DNA of 64,000 nucleotides, taken from Verrucomicrobiota bacterium (GTDB taxonomy: Bacteria; Verrucomicrobiota; Verrucomicrobiia; CAIQCK01). The stretch covers positions 248,001 to 312,000 of the forward strand of contig JACRJX010000029.1 in the NCBI GenBank assembly GCA_016235595.1, given 5' to 3'. The first letter of the stretch is position 1. The number at the start of each line of letters is the position of its first letter. This document shows, piece by piece, positions 55,770 through 64,000 of the stretch. The notes beneath the pieces are model-generated. The model was not told the DNA's origin and did no database searches. It saw only the letters and a list, made by a program, of their open reading frames with translations. The position numbers and the translations under genes were made by a program.

Positions 55770-57471
55770 CCTCACAGCCATCGTGGTCGTGGGGCTGGCA
55801 CTCGGTTTTGTCGGCATCGGTTGGGGCTTGCCGTCGGCGCGACGCGTGGCGTTGCTCGGCGAAAGCCTGACGCAGTCCCGTGCCGCGCTTGCCGCACGAA
55901 CTTCGCGCGAACTGGAAACGCGGCGCGACCACGCAGCCATTCTTGCGGCGCAGCCCGCCGAGGAACGGATCGATCTGCCGCGGCTGGTGCGGCGTTACCT
56001 GATGTTCTCCGATTCGCCGGACGAGCCGCTCACGCTGCTGGCGCTGGCGAAGATGCGGCCGCGTCAGTTCGACTTCAACCCACGCATGGTTGAATACGGC
56101 GGTCTGCACGTCTACGGCACCGGCGCGGTGATGACACTGGCTCATGCGCTTGGCTTCGGCCACATTGCAGGTGATGTCTCTCACTACGCCGACCATCCCG
56201 AGCACATCGCTGGACTCTATCTCGCAGGCCGGTTGCTCATGGTGCTCTACAACGTCGGTATCGCCGTGCTGTTGTTCCTTTTCGCCAACAGCCTCGGCGG
56301 CGAAAATGCAGCATCCAGAACATCACCCCCCCAATGGGTGGGTGTTGCCGCGGCATTGATGTGGCTGCTGTCACCGCCGTCGCTTGGGTTCTCGCACATC
56401 ATCAACCCGCATCTGCCGGCGGCCTTTTACGGAACGCTGGCGGCGTGGCTGGCTTGGCGGGCGGCGACTGTGGCGGGTACGCGTTGCTGGTTTGGCGCAG
56501 CAGCAGCGAGTGGCGCGGCGGCGGCGTGCGCGCTAAATGCAGCGGTGAGTTTCCTTGTGCTGCCGGCAGTGGCGTTTTGCACTGCACACGCCGCAGAAAA
56601 AACACTGAAGCCTGAGTCCCAACAAACTGGCGGTTGGAGTTCGGGTTTCAGGATGTTCTCGAAGCTCTGCGCTGTCGTGGCACGTCCGTTGGGGTTGGCG
56701 CTGTTGATGGCGGCGGCATTCTATCTGGCGTTGAATCCCTACTGCCTTGCCAACCTCGACGTGCTGCGCGAGGAACTGGCGCGTTTCCGGCAGTTTCGTT
56801 CGCCGCTGCCGGATGTGGGGAGCATTGTTATGTTTTGCGGTGGGCCATTGCCGCACGCCATCGGCGTCGTCGGCTTGGGTGCGACGCTTTTTGGTGCGGT
56901 GACGTTGTGGCAAGCTTCCAGCGGGGGCCGCGCGCTGGTGAGCTACGCGGTGGCAGGATTGTTACTCAGCGCGTGGCTTGCTGGTTCGGATGCGAGCGAG
57001 GCGCTGAGCGTCCGCTTCGCGATGTTCATACTGCCATTGCTGTGCGTGTTCGTCGCAGTGGCGCTGACCGGTCCGTGGCCGCGCTGGTCGCGAGTCGGCG
57101 CGGCGGCGCTCATCGCGCTGGCGGCGGTCAGTGCGACGGCGGTGCATTTGCCGAGCCTTATGCGTTCGCCGCGCGACAACGCGGGAGAATTCATCAATCG
57201 CACACTGCCGACGGGCAGCGCGGTGGCCGTGCCGAAATCGCCAGGGCCTTACGAGATGCCAGCGTTCGACTTCGTCCGGCTGCGGCTCGTCACCGATCCG
57301 AAAGCGCCGCACGAATTCGCGGTGCAGGTGGAGGACAGCAAGAAACCGGCGATACCGGCCGGGTTTGAGTTGATGGCCGGTTTTCCCGACGCGCGCGTGC
57401 AACGGCCGACCCCGCTGTCGTTCTCAGGCCGGTTCGCGCGGATTTACCGTCGCACGGCCTCTCACCAATAG
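55747..57471 (+). CDS. GT-C fold/GT39-like multi-pass membrane protein
   Basis: The protein is 574 residues with about ten membrane helices. The N-terminal helix has LSLTAIVVVGLALGFVGIGWGLPS, then a long periplasmic loop with FDFNPRMVEYGGLHVYGTGA, as in dolichyl-phosphate-mannose-type transferases. It begins inside the previous gene, suggesting they form a pair. The acceptor is unknown. A C-terminal soluble domain of about 90 residues ends with ...FAQ-like IYRRTASHQ. Confidence 0.72.
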   Translation: MKTKSWLSLTAIVVVGLALGFVGIGWGLPSARRVALLGESLTQSRAALAARTSRELETRRDHAAILAAQPAEERIDLPRLVRRYLMFSDSPDEPLTLLALAKMRPRQFDFNPRMVEYGGLHVYGTGAVMTLAHALGFGHIAGDVSHYADHPEHIAGLYLAGRLLMVLYNVGIAVLLFLFANSLGGENAASRTSPPQWVGVAAALMWLLSPPSLGFSHIINPHLPAAFYGTLAAWLAWRAATVAGTRCWFGAAAASGAAAACALNAAVSFLVLPAVAFCTAHAAEKTLKPESQQTGGWSSGFRMFSKLCAVVARPLGLALLMAAAFYLALNPYCLANLDVLREELARFRQFRSPLPDVGSIVMFCGGPLPHAIGVVGLGATLFGAVTLWQASSGGRALVSYAVAGLLLSAWLAGSDASEALSVRFAMFILPLLCVFVAVALTGPWPRWSRVGAAALIALAAVSATAVHLPSLMRSPRDNAGEFINRTLPTGSAVAVPKSPGPYEMPAFDFVRLRLVTDPKAPHEFAVQVEDSKKPAIPAGFELMAGFPDARVQRPTPLSFSGRFARIYRRTASHQ

Positions 57472-58124
57472 CCCCACTTGCCGCTCGCCAGGATGTAGCA
57501 CGCCAGCAGCAGGTTGGTGACGGCGTGAGCGATGATGCAGGCCCAGAGCGACCGGGTGCGGTAATAGATCCAGTTGTAGAGCACGCCGGTGATCATGCCG
57601 ACGTGCCAGAGGGTGTTGTGTTCGATGCCGAACATCAGGACCGTGATGCCGAACGATTCCCACGTGAATGTGCCGAGCGGCACGCTGCGAAAATCCGGCT
57701 TCACCAGCCAGCGAATCATCCAGCCGCGCCAGAACAGCTCTTCCATGATGGGCACCACCAGCACCGCACCGGCGATGCGAAAACACGTGGCCAGCGTGGA
57801 GCATGGAGCCGGGAGCACGGTCGGGTTGAAACCGCCAACGGTGAAATCGGTCTTAGTGAGACGCAACAGTTCCGGCGCAACCCAAATGACAAGTGCGGCA
57901 ACGCCAATCAGCGCACCGAACAGCGCGCCCCGTCGCTCGCGCAAGTCGTCGCGCACGCCACGCCACGCCCAGACCAGCGCTGCTGCGACGGCGACCGTCT
58001 TAAGCGGGTAGAGCAAAAACACTGATGCGACGCCGGCCTGTTCCATCATCAGAAACACGAGGTACACCACAAAGGGCGCGACGTAAGCGGCTGCCGGGTG
58101 TCTGACTTGTTTTTGATGGGCCAT
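57462..58124 (-). CDS. CPBP/CAAX membrane protease, exosortase-associated type
   Basis: The protein is 220 residues from ATG 58124 (58139 is the track start). It has about eight membrane segments. The catalytic EE pair is in PIMEELFWRGWMIRWL near residue 128, with His in FGIEHNTLWHVG and a second in LWACIIAHAVTN. The sequence around DFRSVPLGTFTWESFG and the final YILASGKWGYW resemble TIGR03008, the CAAX-like family tied to PEP-CTERM/exosortase systems. The substrate is unknown. It converges on the GT-C gene with a ten-base overlap. Confidence 0.82.
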   Translation of the reverse strand: MAHQKQVRHPAAAYVAPFVVYLVFLMMEQAGVASVFLLYPLKTVAVAAALVWAWRGVRDDLRERRGALFGALIGVAALVIWVAPELLRLTKTDFTVGGFNPTVLPAPCSTLATCFRIAGAVLVVPIMEELFWRGWMIRWLVKPDFRSVPLGTFTWESFGITVLMFGIEHNTLWHVGMITGVLYNWIYYRTRSLWACIIAHAVTNLLLACYILASGKWGYW

Positions 58125-58676
58125 GATTCTTCGCCACACATTCTAGCGATGCCGGCCGCAAAGAAACACCAAAAGTTGAAGAAGCGTCCTCTTTGACCGG
58201 ACTCGGGAGAGTGGCACGCGGGTGACAGTTGCTCTTGGCGCACGAGGCAATAGGCACACATCGGTGTGATGGCAGGTTTGGTGTTGACGGTCAGGAACAT
58301 CAGCGTAGTCTTTGCGCTGGTGGGTTTATGAAGTTGTACAATGGAGTCCTTGGGAAGTGGGAGCTCTTCTGGCGATGGGGCGCGGTGGATGCAAGCTCGC
58401 CCGTCTCATCCACCTGCCGAAATCAATGTTCCTATCAGCTGCTAACAGCAGTTTTGAGAGCGGTATGAAACTGCAAAACACCCGGCCTTGAACACTCCCG
58501 CAAGGATTGACCGCGTGAAACCAACCCATCCACCCGATCAACAATGGCGCAAGATCACACGGGCCATCTCCGGCGCTGTTGGCGAAGTCGTAACCGCGTA
58601 ACAAACTGAATCACAGTCGTCAGCCTTACAGCATCCGATCCAGAAACCTGTGCCATCGGCCAGATTGGAGGAAGCC
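58125..58676. other. Non-coding gap before the patatin gene
   Basis: This gap of about 550 bases holds no tRNA, repeat or convincing ORF. The only notable item is a 28-codon GTG frame (58515-58601) with AAGGA eight bases upstream, which may be chance. No clear promoter was found. Confidence 0.6.
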
Positions 58677-61600
58677 ATGAAGAACAATGAGGAGGTCAGG
58701 GATTTTAGGAAACTTGTTAAAAAGGAGCGCGATGCGTTGAATGCCGCGCAAAAGAAAACCGCGGAGGCAGAGAAAAAAGCATGCAAGGCGCCGGAGAAGG
58801 GCAACGACAGACCGTTGGGCGACGCCGAGGGGACGGAATGCGTGGTTTCCACTTCGGGCTGCGCGGAGGAACCGTGGGTGACTTTCACGACGGATGACCG
58901 GGTGGGGCTGGCCTTGTCGGGCGGCGGCATTCGCAGCGCCACATTCAATTTGGGCCTGCTACAGGCGTTGAATGAAAAGGGAGTCCTGAAACAGGTGGAC
59001 TATCTCTCGACGGTGTCGGGCGGAGGCTACATCGGCGGGTTTTGGACGCGGTGGTGGCAGGCCGTTTCAGAAAAAAAGCCGGAGAAGGCCGGTCAAGTAA
59101 AAGACTTTCCCCCACCCACGGAGAAAGATGACGGCACGGCGGTGAAGACGCCGAAGGAAATCCCGGAGCCGGCGGCGATCCGGCACTTGCGCGAGTTCAG
59201 CCGGTTCTTAATCCCCCGCCAGGGTCTGAACATGGAGTTCTGGAGCGCGGCGATCACGGTTCTATGCGGAGTGGTGACGTCGTTAGTCGCGGCGCTGGCG
59301 ACGGTGCTCTTGGTGATGGCACTGTGGGCGTTGTTGGCCGCGCAGATGATTGAATATCGCCCGTTTGGGAACGGCGTTATTCTCGCCGTTGTCGTCCTCG
59401 CCGTGTTCGGGGCGTCGGAATTGGTTTCACGACGAGCGGACGAGTCTGAGGTTGCACCGTCCATGCGCAAGACTTTCAAAAGATGGCGTCGCTTCTGGGC
59501 GTCAATGGCGGTGGTACTTACGGGTGCGTTTTGGGGTCTGACCACGCGGTGTTTTGCCAAAGAATTGGAAACCAGCTGGCAATGCCTGTTGCCCGAGTCG
59601 GGCGCGATTCTGTTCGTGCCGTGCATGGTTCTTGCGGGATCGCTTGCCGTGTTGACGATCACACGATTGTGTTGGGAACGCTTCAGAAAAGAACACGATA
59701 CTGAAAAACGAGGCAGACACATTGCACGCGCTGCGGCCTTGGAGCAGGTGATGGGGCGTTTGCTGGCCGTCCAGGTGGCGTGGGCGGTCATGGCCGGTGT
59801 TTGGGCGCTGGCCCAATGGCTGAAACAGAAAGCAGGTGACGGGAGCTTCACCGGGGTCGGAGGCACAGGGACGTTAACGGCCGTGCTGACGATGTTCTTT
59901 GTTTGGACGCGGGACTGGCTGACCCAACCCAAAAAGGAGGCGCGCTACGAGAAGTTCTTGGATAAGCTGAAACCCTGGGTGCCGCAACTGCTGGCCAACG
60001 GCATCGTGGTGTTATTGTTCGTGCTGGCCGCCGTGTACATCCTTGGCTGCAGTTCGGCAGGTGGCAACTGGCTTGTGTTCTGGATTCTGCTGGCATGTTT
60101 GGGCGTGTTGGGTCTTGTGGTGTTGCTCTTCGACCCAACGAGGGTGGGGATGCATGAGTTCTACCGCGCCCGGCTGACGAGATGCTACTTGGGCGCAAGC
60201 GAACGCGCTGAGCCAGAGGACCAGGGGTCAGCTGCGCCACGCGACCGGACGTCAGTAGAACACTCAGATGACGATATGAGGTTGCACGATGACAATGGCA
60301 ACCCCATCCACCTGATCTGTTGTGCGGCCAACCATTTGTGGGGAGATCTGATGAGCACGCTGCATCGCGGTGCGCGCAGCGCGGTCTTGTCGCGCCACGG
60401 CATCGCGATAGGCAATTGCTGGATTGAGGACAACGACCTGTGGCTTTCCGCTGCCTTGACGGCTTCGGCCGCGGCATTCAATTCGCTGATGGGCGAACGG
60501 AACATGGAGTTGGGACGGGCTGTGGCATTCGTCATGACGACGTTGAATTTGCGGCTGGGGTTGTGGGTGAAGAACCCAGCCAACTGCAAGCATCATGACC
60601 CCGAGGGCAGAAAACTGCCATCGCGGCGCACGTGGTTCCCTGGACTGTTCTTCTTCAAGGAGATGTTTGGCATGGCCCAATGCCGCACCGACAAGCACGC
60701 CGCGGCCTACATGCACCTTTCGGACGGCGGCCACTTTGAGAATCTTGCGCTCTACGAATTGATTCGCCGCCACTGCCGATACATCATCGTTTCCGACGCC
60801 GGGCAGGATCTGAAGTTCGACTTCACGGACTTTGGGCGGGCCGCGCGCCGGGTGCGCGAGGATTTTGGCGTGGAGATCGAGATCAATCTCACGCCACTAA
60901 AGCCTGATGCGGACGGACTCTCCAAGCAACATCTTGCCGTGGGAACCATCCATTACAATGGCGTGGAAGGCGCCGACAAGGGCACCATCGTTTATTTCAA
61001 GCCCACCTTGGTGGGCGACGAGCCGCCGGACGTGCAGCAGTATCGGCGGCGCGAACCGAGCTTTCCTCATGAAACGACCGGAGACCAATTCTTCGACGAA
61101 GCTCAGTGGGAATCCTACCGACGCCTTGGCGAACACATCTGCCACGCCAGCTTGAGGATGATCAAGCGACGCGCGTTCATATCCTCCCATGATCTGTTTC
61201 GCCAGATACGCTTGAATTGGTATCGCGTGCCGTGGATGCAAGGCGACGGCGGCATCCGGCTCTGCGAGCACGCGGCCGCTTTGGAAAACGCATTGCGCGA
61301 ACACGACAATCCAGCGCTGCGGCGGGAGTTTTTCGGAGACATGCTCAGTGCTGCGCCTGTCAGCCCAGCCGCGAATGCCGGGACAGCCCCAGCCGCTGCC
61401 GTCGGGCAAACTGCCAGCGACGTGTTGATGGCCATTCGTGCCTTGAAGTTCATGGAAGAGGCGTGGCTGATCTGTGAGCTTGACGACTATTGGTCACATC
61501 CTCTGGCCAACAACTGGATGGCTTGCCTGCATCGTTGGGCTGCCATGCCGACGGTGCGCCACTGGTGGCCTCTATTGACGCCGTTGTTCGGCACGGATTT

Positions 61601-62147
61601 CCAGAACTTCGCCAGAGAGACATTGAAGCTGCCATCGCTTGGACCTGACCGTGTCGCTCTGAAACTCGTGCTCAATTCAGTCAAAGGCAATTTCGTTCCC
61701 GAGGACGGTTTTGCCTGGCGGCGCTTTCAAGAGTGCCAGCCCAACTTCAAAGTGGGCCAGTATAATACACTTTTCAGCCTCGATCTGACTCTGCCAGCCA
61801 CAGGTGCTTCCGCGGCCTTGACCATCCAAGTCGGCTTGGCGTTCCTACGGTGTAACGGCTCGGTTGCGCGGTGGGACATTGACGATTTGTTTATCCCGCC
61901 GGAATTGCATTGCGGCGGCTTCACCACCAGGCTGCTGGATCTGTTGATCAAGCATTTCATGGGACAGAAGGGCGTGATGCCCAACCCCATTGTTCGTCTC
62001 GAAGTTTCAATCGAGCCCTCGCTCCGCGATCAGGCTGCGCGGCAGGAGCAGATCGAGCTTATTGATTTCTATAGAAGCCGGGGCTTTAAGTTCGTCGGCA
62101 CAACATGCGGCAATGCAAAGAACAACTGCATGGTTCGTTTGATCTAG
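58677..62147 (+). CDS. Patatin-like phospholipase with central multi-TM block and C-terminal GNAT-like domain
   Basis: The protein is 1156 residues. ATG 58677 has GGAGGAAGCC just upstream. An N-terminal charged coiled segment (LVKKERDALNAAQKKTAEAE) leads to the patatin motifs: LSGGGIRSATFNLGLLQAL near residue 81 and the nucleophile in STVSGGGYIGG near 114. About eight membrane helices (residues 185-485) are inserted before the second half, where the catalytic Asp sits in LSDGGHFENLALYEL near 682. The final 130 residues resemble GNAT (LHCGGFTTRLLDLLI and IDFYRSRGFKFVG). Patatins cleave phospholipid acyl chains; membrane insertion between the catalytic halves is unusual, and GNAT at the end more so. 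Codon use matches neighbours. Confidence 0.83.
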   Translation: MKNNEEVRDFRKLVKKERDALNAAQKKTAEAEKKACKAPEKGNDRPLGDAEGTECVVSTSGCAEEPWVTFTTDDRVGLALSGGGIRSATFNLGLLQALNEKGVLKQVDYLSTVSGGGYIGGFWTRWWQAVSEKKPEKAGQVKDFPPPTEKDDGTAVKTPKEIPEPAAIRHLREFSRFLIPRQGLNMEFWSAAITVLCGVVTSLVAALATVLLVMALWALLAAQMIEYRPFGNGVILAVVVLAVFGASELVSRRADESEVAPSMRKTFKRWRRFWASMAVVLTGAFWGLTTRCFAKELETSWQCLLPESGAILFVPCMVLAGSLAVLTITRLCWERFRKEHDTEKRGRHIARAAALEQVMGRLLAVQVAWAVMAGVWALAQWLKQKAGDGSFTGVGGTGTLTAVLTMFFVWTRDWLTQPKKEARYEKFLDKLKPWVPQLLANGIVVLLFVLAAVYILGCSSAGGNWLVFWILLACLGVLGLVVLLFDPTRVGMHEFYRARLTRCYLGASERAEPEDQGSAAPRDRTSVEHSDDDMRLHDDNGNPIHLICCAANHLWGDLMSTLHRGARSAVLSRHGIAIGNCWIEDNDLWLSAALTASAAAFNSLMGERNMELGRAVAFVMTTLNLRLGLWVKNPANCKHHDPEGRKLPSRRTWFPGLFFFKEMFGMAQCRTDKHAAAYMHLSDGGHFENLALYELIRRHCRYIIVSDAGQDLKFDFTDFGRAARRVREDFGVEIEINLTPLKPDADGLSKQHLAVGTIHYNGVEGADKGTIVYFKPTLVGDEPPDVQQYRRREPSFPHETTGDQFFDEAQWESYRRLGEHICHASLRMIKRRAFISSHDLFRQIRLNWYRVPWMQGDGGIRLCEHAAALENALREHDNPALRREFFGDMLSAAPVSPAANAGTAPAAAVGQTASDVLMAIRALKFMEEAWLICELDDYWSHPLANNWMACLHRWAAMPTVRHWWPLLTPLFGTDFQNFARETLKLPSLGPDRVALKLVLNSVKGNFVPEDGFAWRRFQECQPNFKVGQYNTLFSLDLTLPATGASAALTIQVGLAFLRCNGSVARWDIDDLFIPPELHCGGFTTRLLDLLIKHFMGQKGVMPNPIVRLEVSIEPSLRDQAARQEQIELIDFYRSRGFKFVGTTCGNAKNNCMVRLI

Positions 62148-62449
62148 CGCGTTAGGTCATGGATTCCGCTCGCTCGGCCTGTGCAAAGGACGATCGAGAA
62201 GCGCGGCTCCTTGATTGACCGTGAAGGGATGTGCGGAAAACATGGTTCCAGCCCCGGTGATATTTCCCATCCGTATCCTTCAAGCCCTTCCTGAACCCAA
62301 AGCCGAATGGTTCATAAACTGCCTCCGCATCGCTGTTCATCTGCGGCCCACAACACGTGCTTTACATGATACAGCGGCGGGCGGAGAATGGCCCCGAAGT
62401 CGTACGTGGAAGGAATGAGAGGTCGGAGGCAGGAGGAAATGCGAGGAGA
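62148..62449. other. Non-coding gap before the ankyrin gene
   Basis: About 300 bases with no convincing gene. A 62-residue minus-strand frame (62152-62340) has no family match that I know and no RBS. No strong promoter is seen; AGGAGGAAATGCGAGGAGA directly before ATG 62450 gives a strong RBS. Confidence 0.55.
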
Positions 62450-64000
62450 ATGAAGACGATCCGCCAAACACTGCTGCTGTTGCTGGCGGGAATTCTTGGA
62501 ACAGTGGTTGCGGTCTTTGCCCTGAAAACTGTTCGAACCGTTCTGATGTATCGCCACGGCGGCGGTGGCAATGCGTGTGTGCACTATCAGCGACTGCCGA
62601 TACTCGATGAAGCGGAGGCAAAACCGATTTTGGACCGCGCCATCCAGCGGATTCATCAACGTCTCATTCAAGCCGGGGATCATTTGCCAGCGCTGTCGGA
62701 AATCAGCGAAGCAGACATCGCGGGATTCTGCCTCGCATATCGGAAGGGGAATGCCTTCGGCAGCAGGACGGGCAAGCGTGTCTTTGAACCGCCGGATTCT
62801 TGTCGTCTATCCCTGCAAGCAGAATATCCGTTCGGGGAGTCGCCGATGTCGTCAATGGCGCCAACCAAGAAGTATTCAGTGGAGGGGGAAGGTTTTGCTT
62901 ACGGCGCAGAGCTCGAGGTGGCCTCAGACAAGGACGAGATCCACGGGATCATTGAGCAAGAGATGGATCGCGCCGCCGGGGAACTTCAGAAGGCCGCCCG
63001 GTCCAAGGCGCTCAAGGCAGGAGAGGAGATCCACATCGCCGTCAGAGTTGGCGACGTGGCCAGGGTGGAACAACTTCTGGCTGCCAAACCTGAATTCGCG
63101 AATGCCAGGGACAGCCGCGGTTATACGCCGCTGCATTGGGCAAGAGACCCGGGTGTTGCGGAGCGGTTGCTCGCGAAGAGTCCCGATGTCAACGCGGCCG
63201 ACACGCTCGGTCTCACGCCGCTGCACTGGGCGGTTTATGAAGACCGTTTCGAGGTCGTGAAAATGCTGGTGGCGCACGAGGCCGACATCAACCGCAAAGC
63301 CAGCGGCGGCTGGACGCCGATGAGCCTCGCCGAGGAACTATGTGGCGAAGGCGGACGAATCACGCGTTTCCTTCTTCAGCACGGTGGGGTCTCTGAAATT
63401 CCAGATGCGAAGTTGAGTTACGTCATCAAACATCCAACAACACCGGACTTGAAACGCGTGTTCCAAAGGCGGCCCGATGTTGTCACCTGGAAGGACGAGC
63501 ATGGCTGCACGGCACTGCACTACGCAGTGGGCTCACGCAATATACAAATCGTGGAGTTTCTTCTGGCCGCCGGCGCCGGGGTCAACGTCAGGGACAACTC
63601 CGGACGCGCGCCCCTGCTGTATGCAGCGGCCTCGCGCGATGTGAAAGTGGTGGAACTGCTGCTGGCTCGCAAGGCTGACGTCAATGTCAGAAACGAGATG
63701 GGCGAGACGCCGCTTGATCTCGCAGAACGGGTTGGTCCACCCGAGGTCGTTGACCTGCTTCGGGAATGCGGCGCGATAAGTGGAGCCGGTGCCATTCACG
63801 ATGCTGTGGGTCGGGGGGATATGGCCAGGGTGAAAGAGTTGTTGAGTTCCCAGCCGGCGCTTGTGAATGAGAAAGACTCTTCGGGTTGGTCGCCCGTTCA
63901 CCAGACATTGAATCGGAATCAACAGGAGATGTTGAGACTGCTGCTGGATCACAAGGCCGATGTCAACGCCAGGACTCCTCAGGGTGAGACGGCGCTTCAT
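62450..64000 (+). CDS. Membrane-anchored ankyrin-repeat protein, 3' end outside the window (not in the ORF track)
   Basis: The frame runs from ATG 62450, with GCGAGGAGA upstream, to the last base with no stop: 517 codons. It is missing from the ORF track because it is open at the edge. A hydrophobic N-terminal segment (TLLLLLAGILGTVVAVFAL) is a signal anchor. From about residue 190 ankyrin repeats are clear: DSRGYTPLHWA, DTLGLTPLHWAVYEDRFEVV, DEHGCTALHYAVGSRNIQIV, DNSGRAPLLYAAASRDVKVV, NEMGETPLDLAERVG and DSSGWSPVHQTLNRNQQEML. Ankyrin repeats bind partner proteins. It follows the patatin gene by about 300 bases on the same strand. The role is unknown. Confidence 0.85.
   Translation, partial: MKTIRQTLLLLLAGILGTVVAVFALKTVRTVLMYRHGGGGNACVHYQRLPILDEAEAKPILDRAIQRIHQRLIQAGDHLPALSEISEADIAGFCLAYRKGNAFGSRTGKRVFEPPDSCRLSLQAEYPFGESPMSSMAPTKKYSVEGEGFAYGAELEVASDKDEIHGIIEQEMDRAAGELQKAARSKALKAGEEIHIAVRVGDVARVEQLLAAKPEFANARDSRGYTPLHWARDPGVAERLLAKSPDVNAADTLGLTPLHWAVYEDRFEVVKMLVAHEADINRKASGGWTPMSLAEELCGEGGRITRFLLQHGGVSEIPDAKLSYVIKHPTTPDLKRVFQRRPDVVTWKDEHGCTALHYAVGSRNIQIVEFLLAAGAGVNVRDNSGRAPLLYAAASRDVKVVELLLARKADVNVRNEMGETPLDLAERVGPPEVVDLLRECGAISGAGAIHDAVGRGDMARVKELLSSQPALVNEKDSSGWSPVHQTLNRNQQEMLRLLLDHKADVNARTPQGETALH

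Noticed and set aside
58515-58601. 28-codon GTG frame with AAGGA upstream
   Set aside because: Too short, no family resemblance, no conservation data; may be chance.
1-64000. tRNA, rRNA, CRISPR, IS and phage genes
   Set aside because: Gaps between genes were read on both strands and none showed cloverleaf, repeat-spacer or transposase signals.

Overview
The window looks like a chromosome segment from a high-GC, Gram-negative member of the Verrucomicrobiota, probably near the Pedosphaera/Limisphaera group. The evidence is a lipid A-Kdo pathway gene (waaA), type IV pilus genes, Tat-type RR signals on secreted sugar enzymes, and many verrucomicrobial/planctomycete families (DUF1080, DUF6259-like, PcRGLX/YetA-like, DUF4962-heparinase, exosortase-associated CAAX protease, ASRT). 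No rRNA, tRNA, CRISPR array, insertion sequence or phage gene was recognised. The taxonomic assignment is inference from gene content.

Layout. 0-14 kb: the 3' end of rfbA, then a run of mostly secreted carbohydrate and ester enzymes (BNR sialidase-like, beta-helix, acetyl xylan esterase-like, CocE/NonD hydrolase, TIM-barrel protein, EF-hand esterase), a DUF5069-like protein, and on the minus strand a beta-propeller hydrolase and a DUF1080 protein. 14.2-18.9 kb: a compact minus-strand pyrimidine operon pyrR-pyrB-pyrC-DUF4230-carA, coupled by ATGA overlaps, with a leader that reads as a PyrR attenuator. 19-29.3 kb: FAD oxidoreductase, C26 amidotransferase, heparinase-like lyase, a KimA-like potassium importer preceded by a c-di-AMP (ydaO-type) riboswitch, a transglutaminase-like protein and a zinc peptidase. 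29.4-33.3 kb: PilZ-PilT pair, waaA, metallophosphoesterase. 33.4-36.5 kb: the conserved cluster rpmH-rnpA-yidD-yidC-jag with a clear sigma70-type promoter. 36.5-42.6 kb: a very large DUF6259-like glycosidase, argA, an ASRT-domain protein and an aquaporin. 42.6-54.7 kb: a second sugar cluster (exported isomerase-like protein, AraC regulator, xylose isomerase, Gfo/Idh/MocA oxidoreductase, pectate-lyase-fold protein, giant rhamnogalacturonan-exolyase-like protein). 54.7-58.1 kb: two GT-C membrane proteins and a CPBP protease of the exosortase-associated type. 58.7-64 kb: a patatin-like phospholipase carrying about eight membrane spans and a GNAT-like C-terminus, then a membrane-anchored ankyrin protein that runs off the window.

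Together the window joins core metabolism (UMP, arginine, ribosome and membrane-protein biogenesis) with extracellular plant- or algal-polysaccharide use, probably pectin or rhamnogalacturonan. The strongest non-coding signals are two cis-regulatory RNAs: the PyrR attenuator at about 18.74-18.83 kb and the c-di-AMP riboswitch at about 26.16-26.33 kb. The most unusual protein is the patatin/multi-TM/GNAT fusion next to the ankyrin protein.
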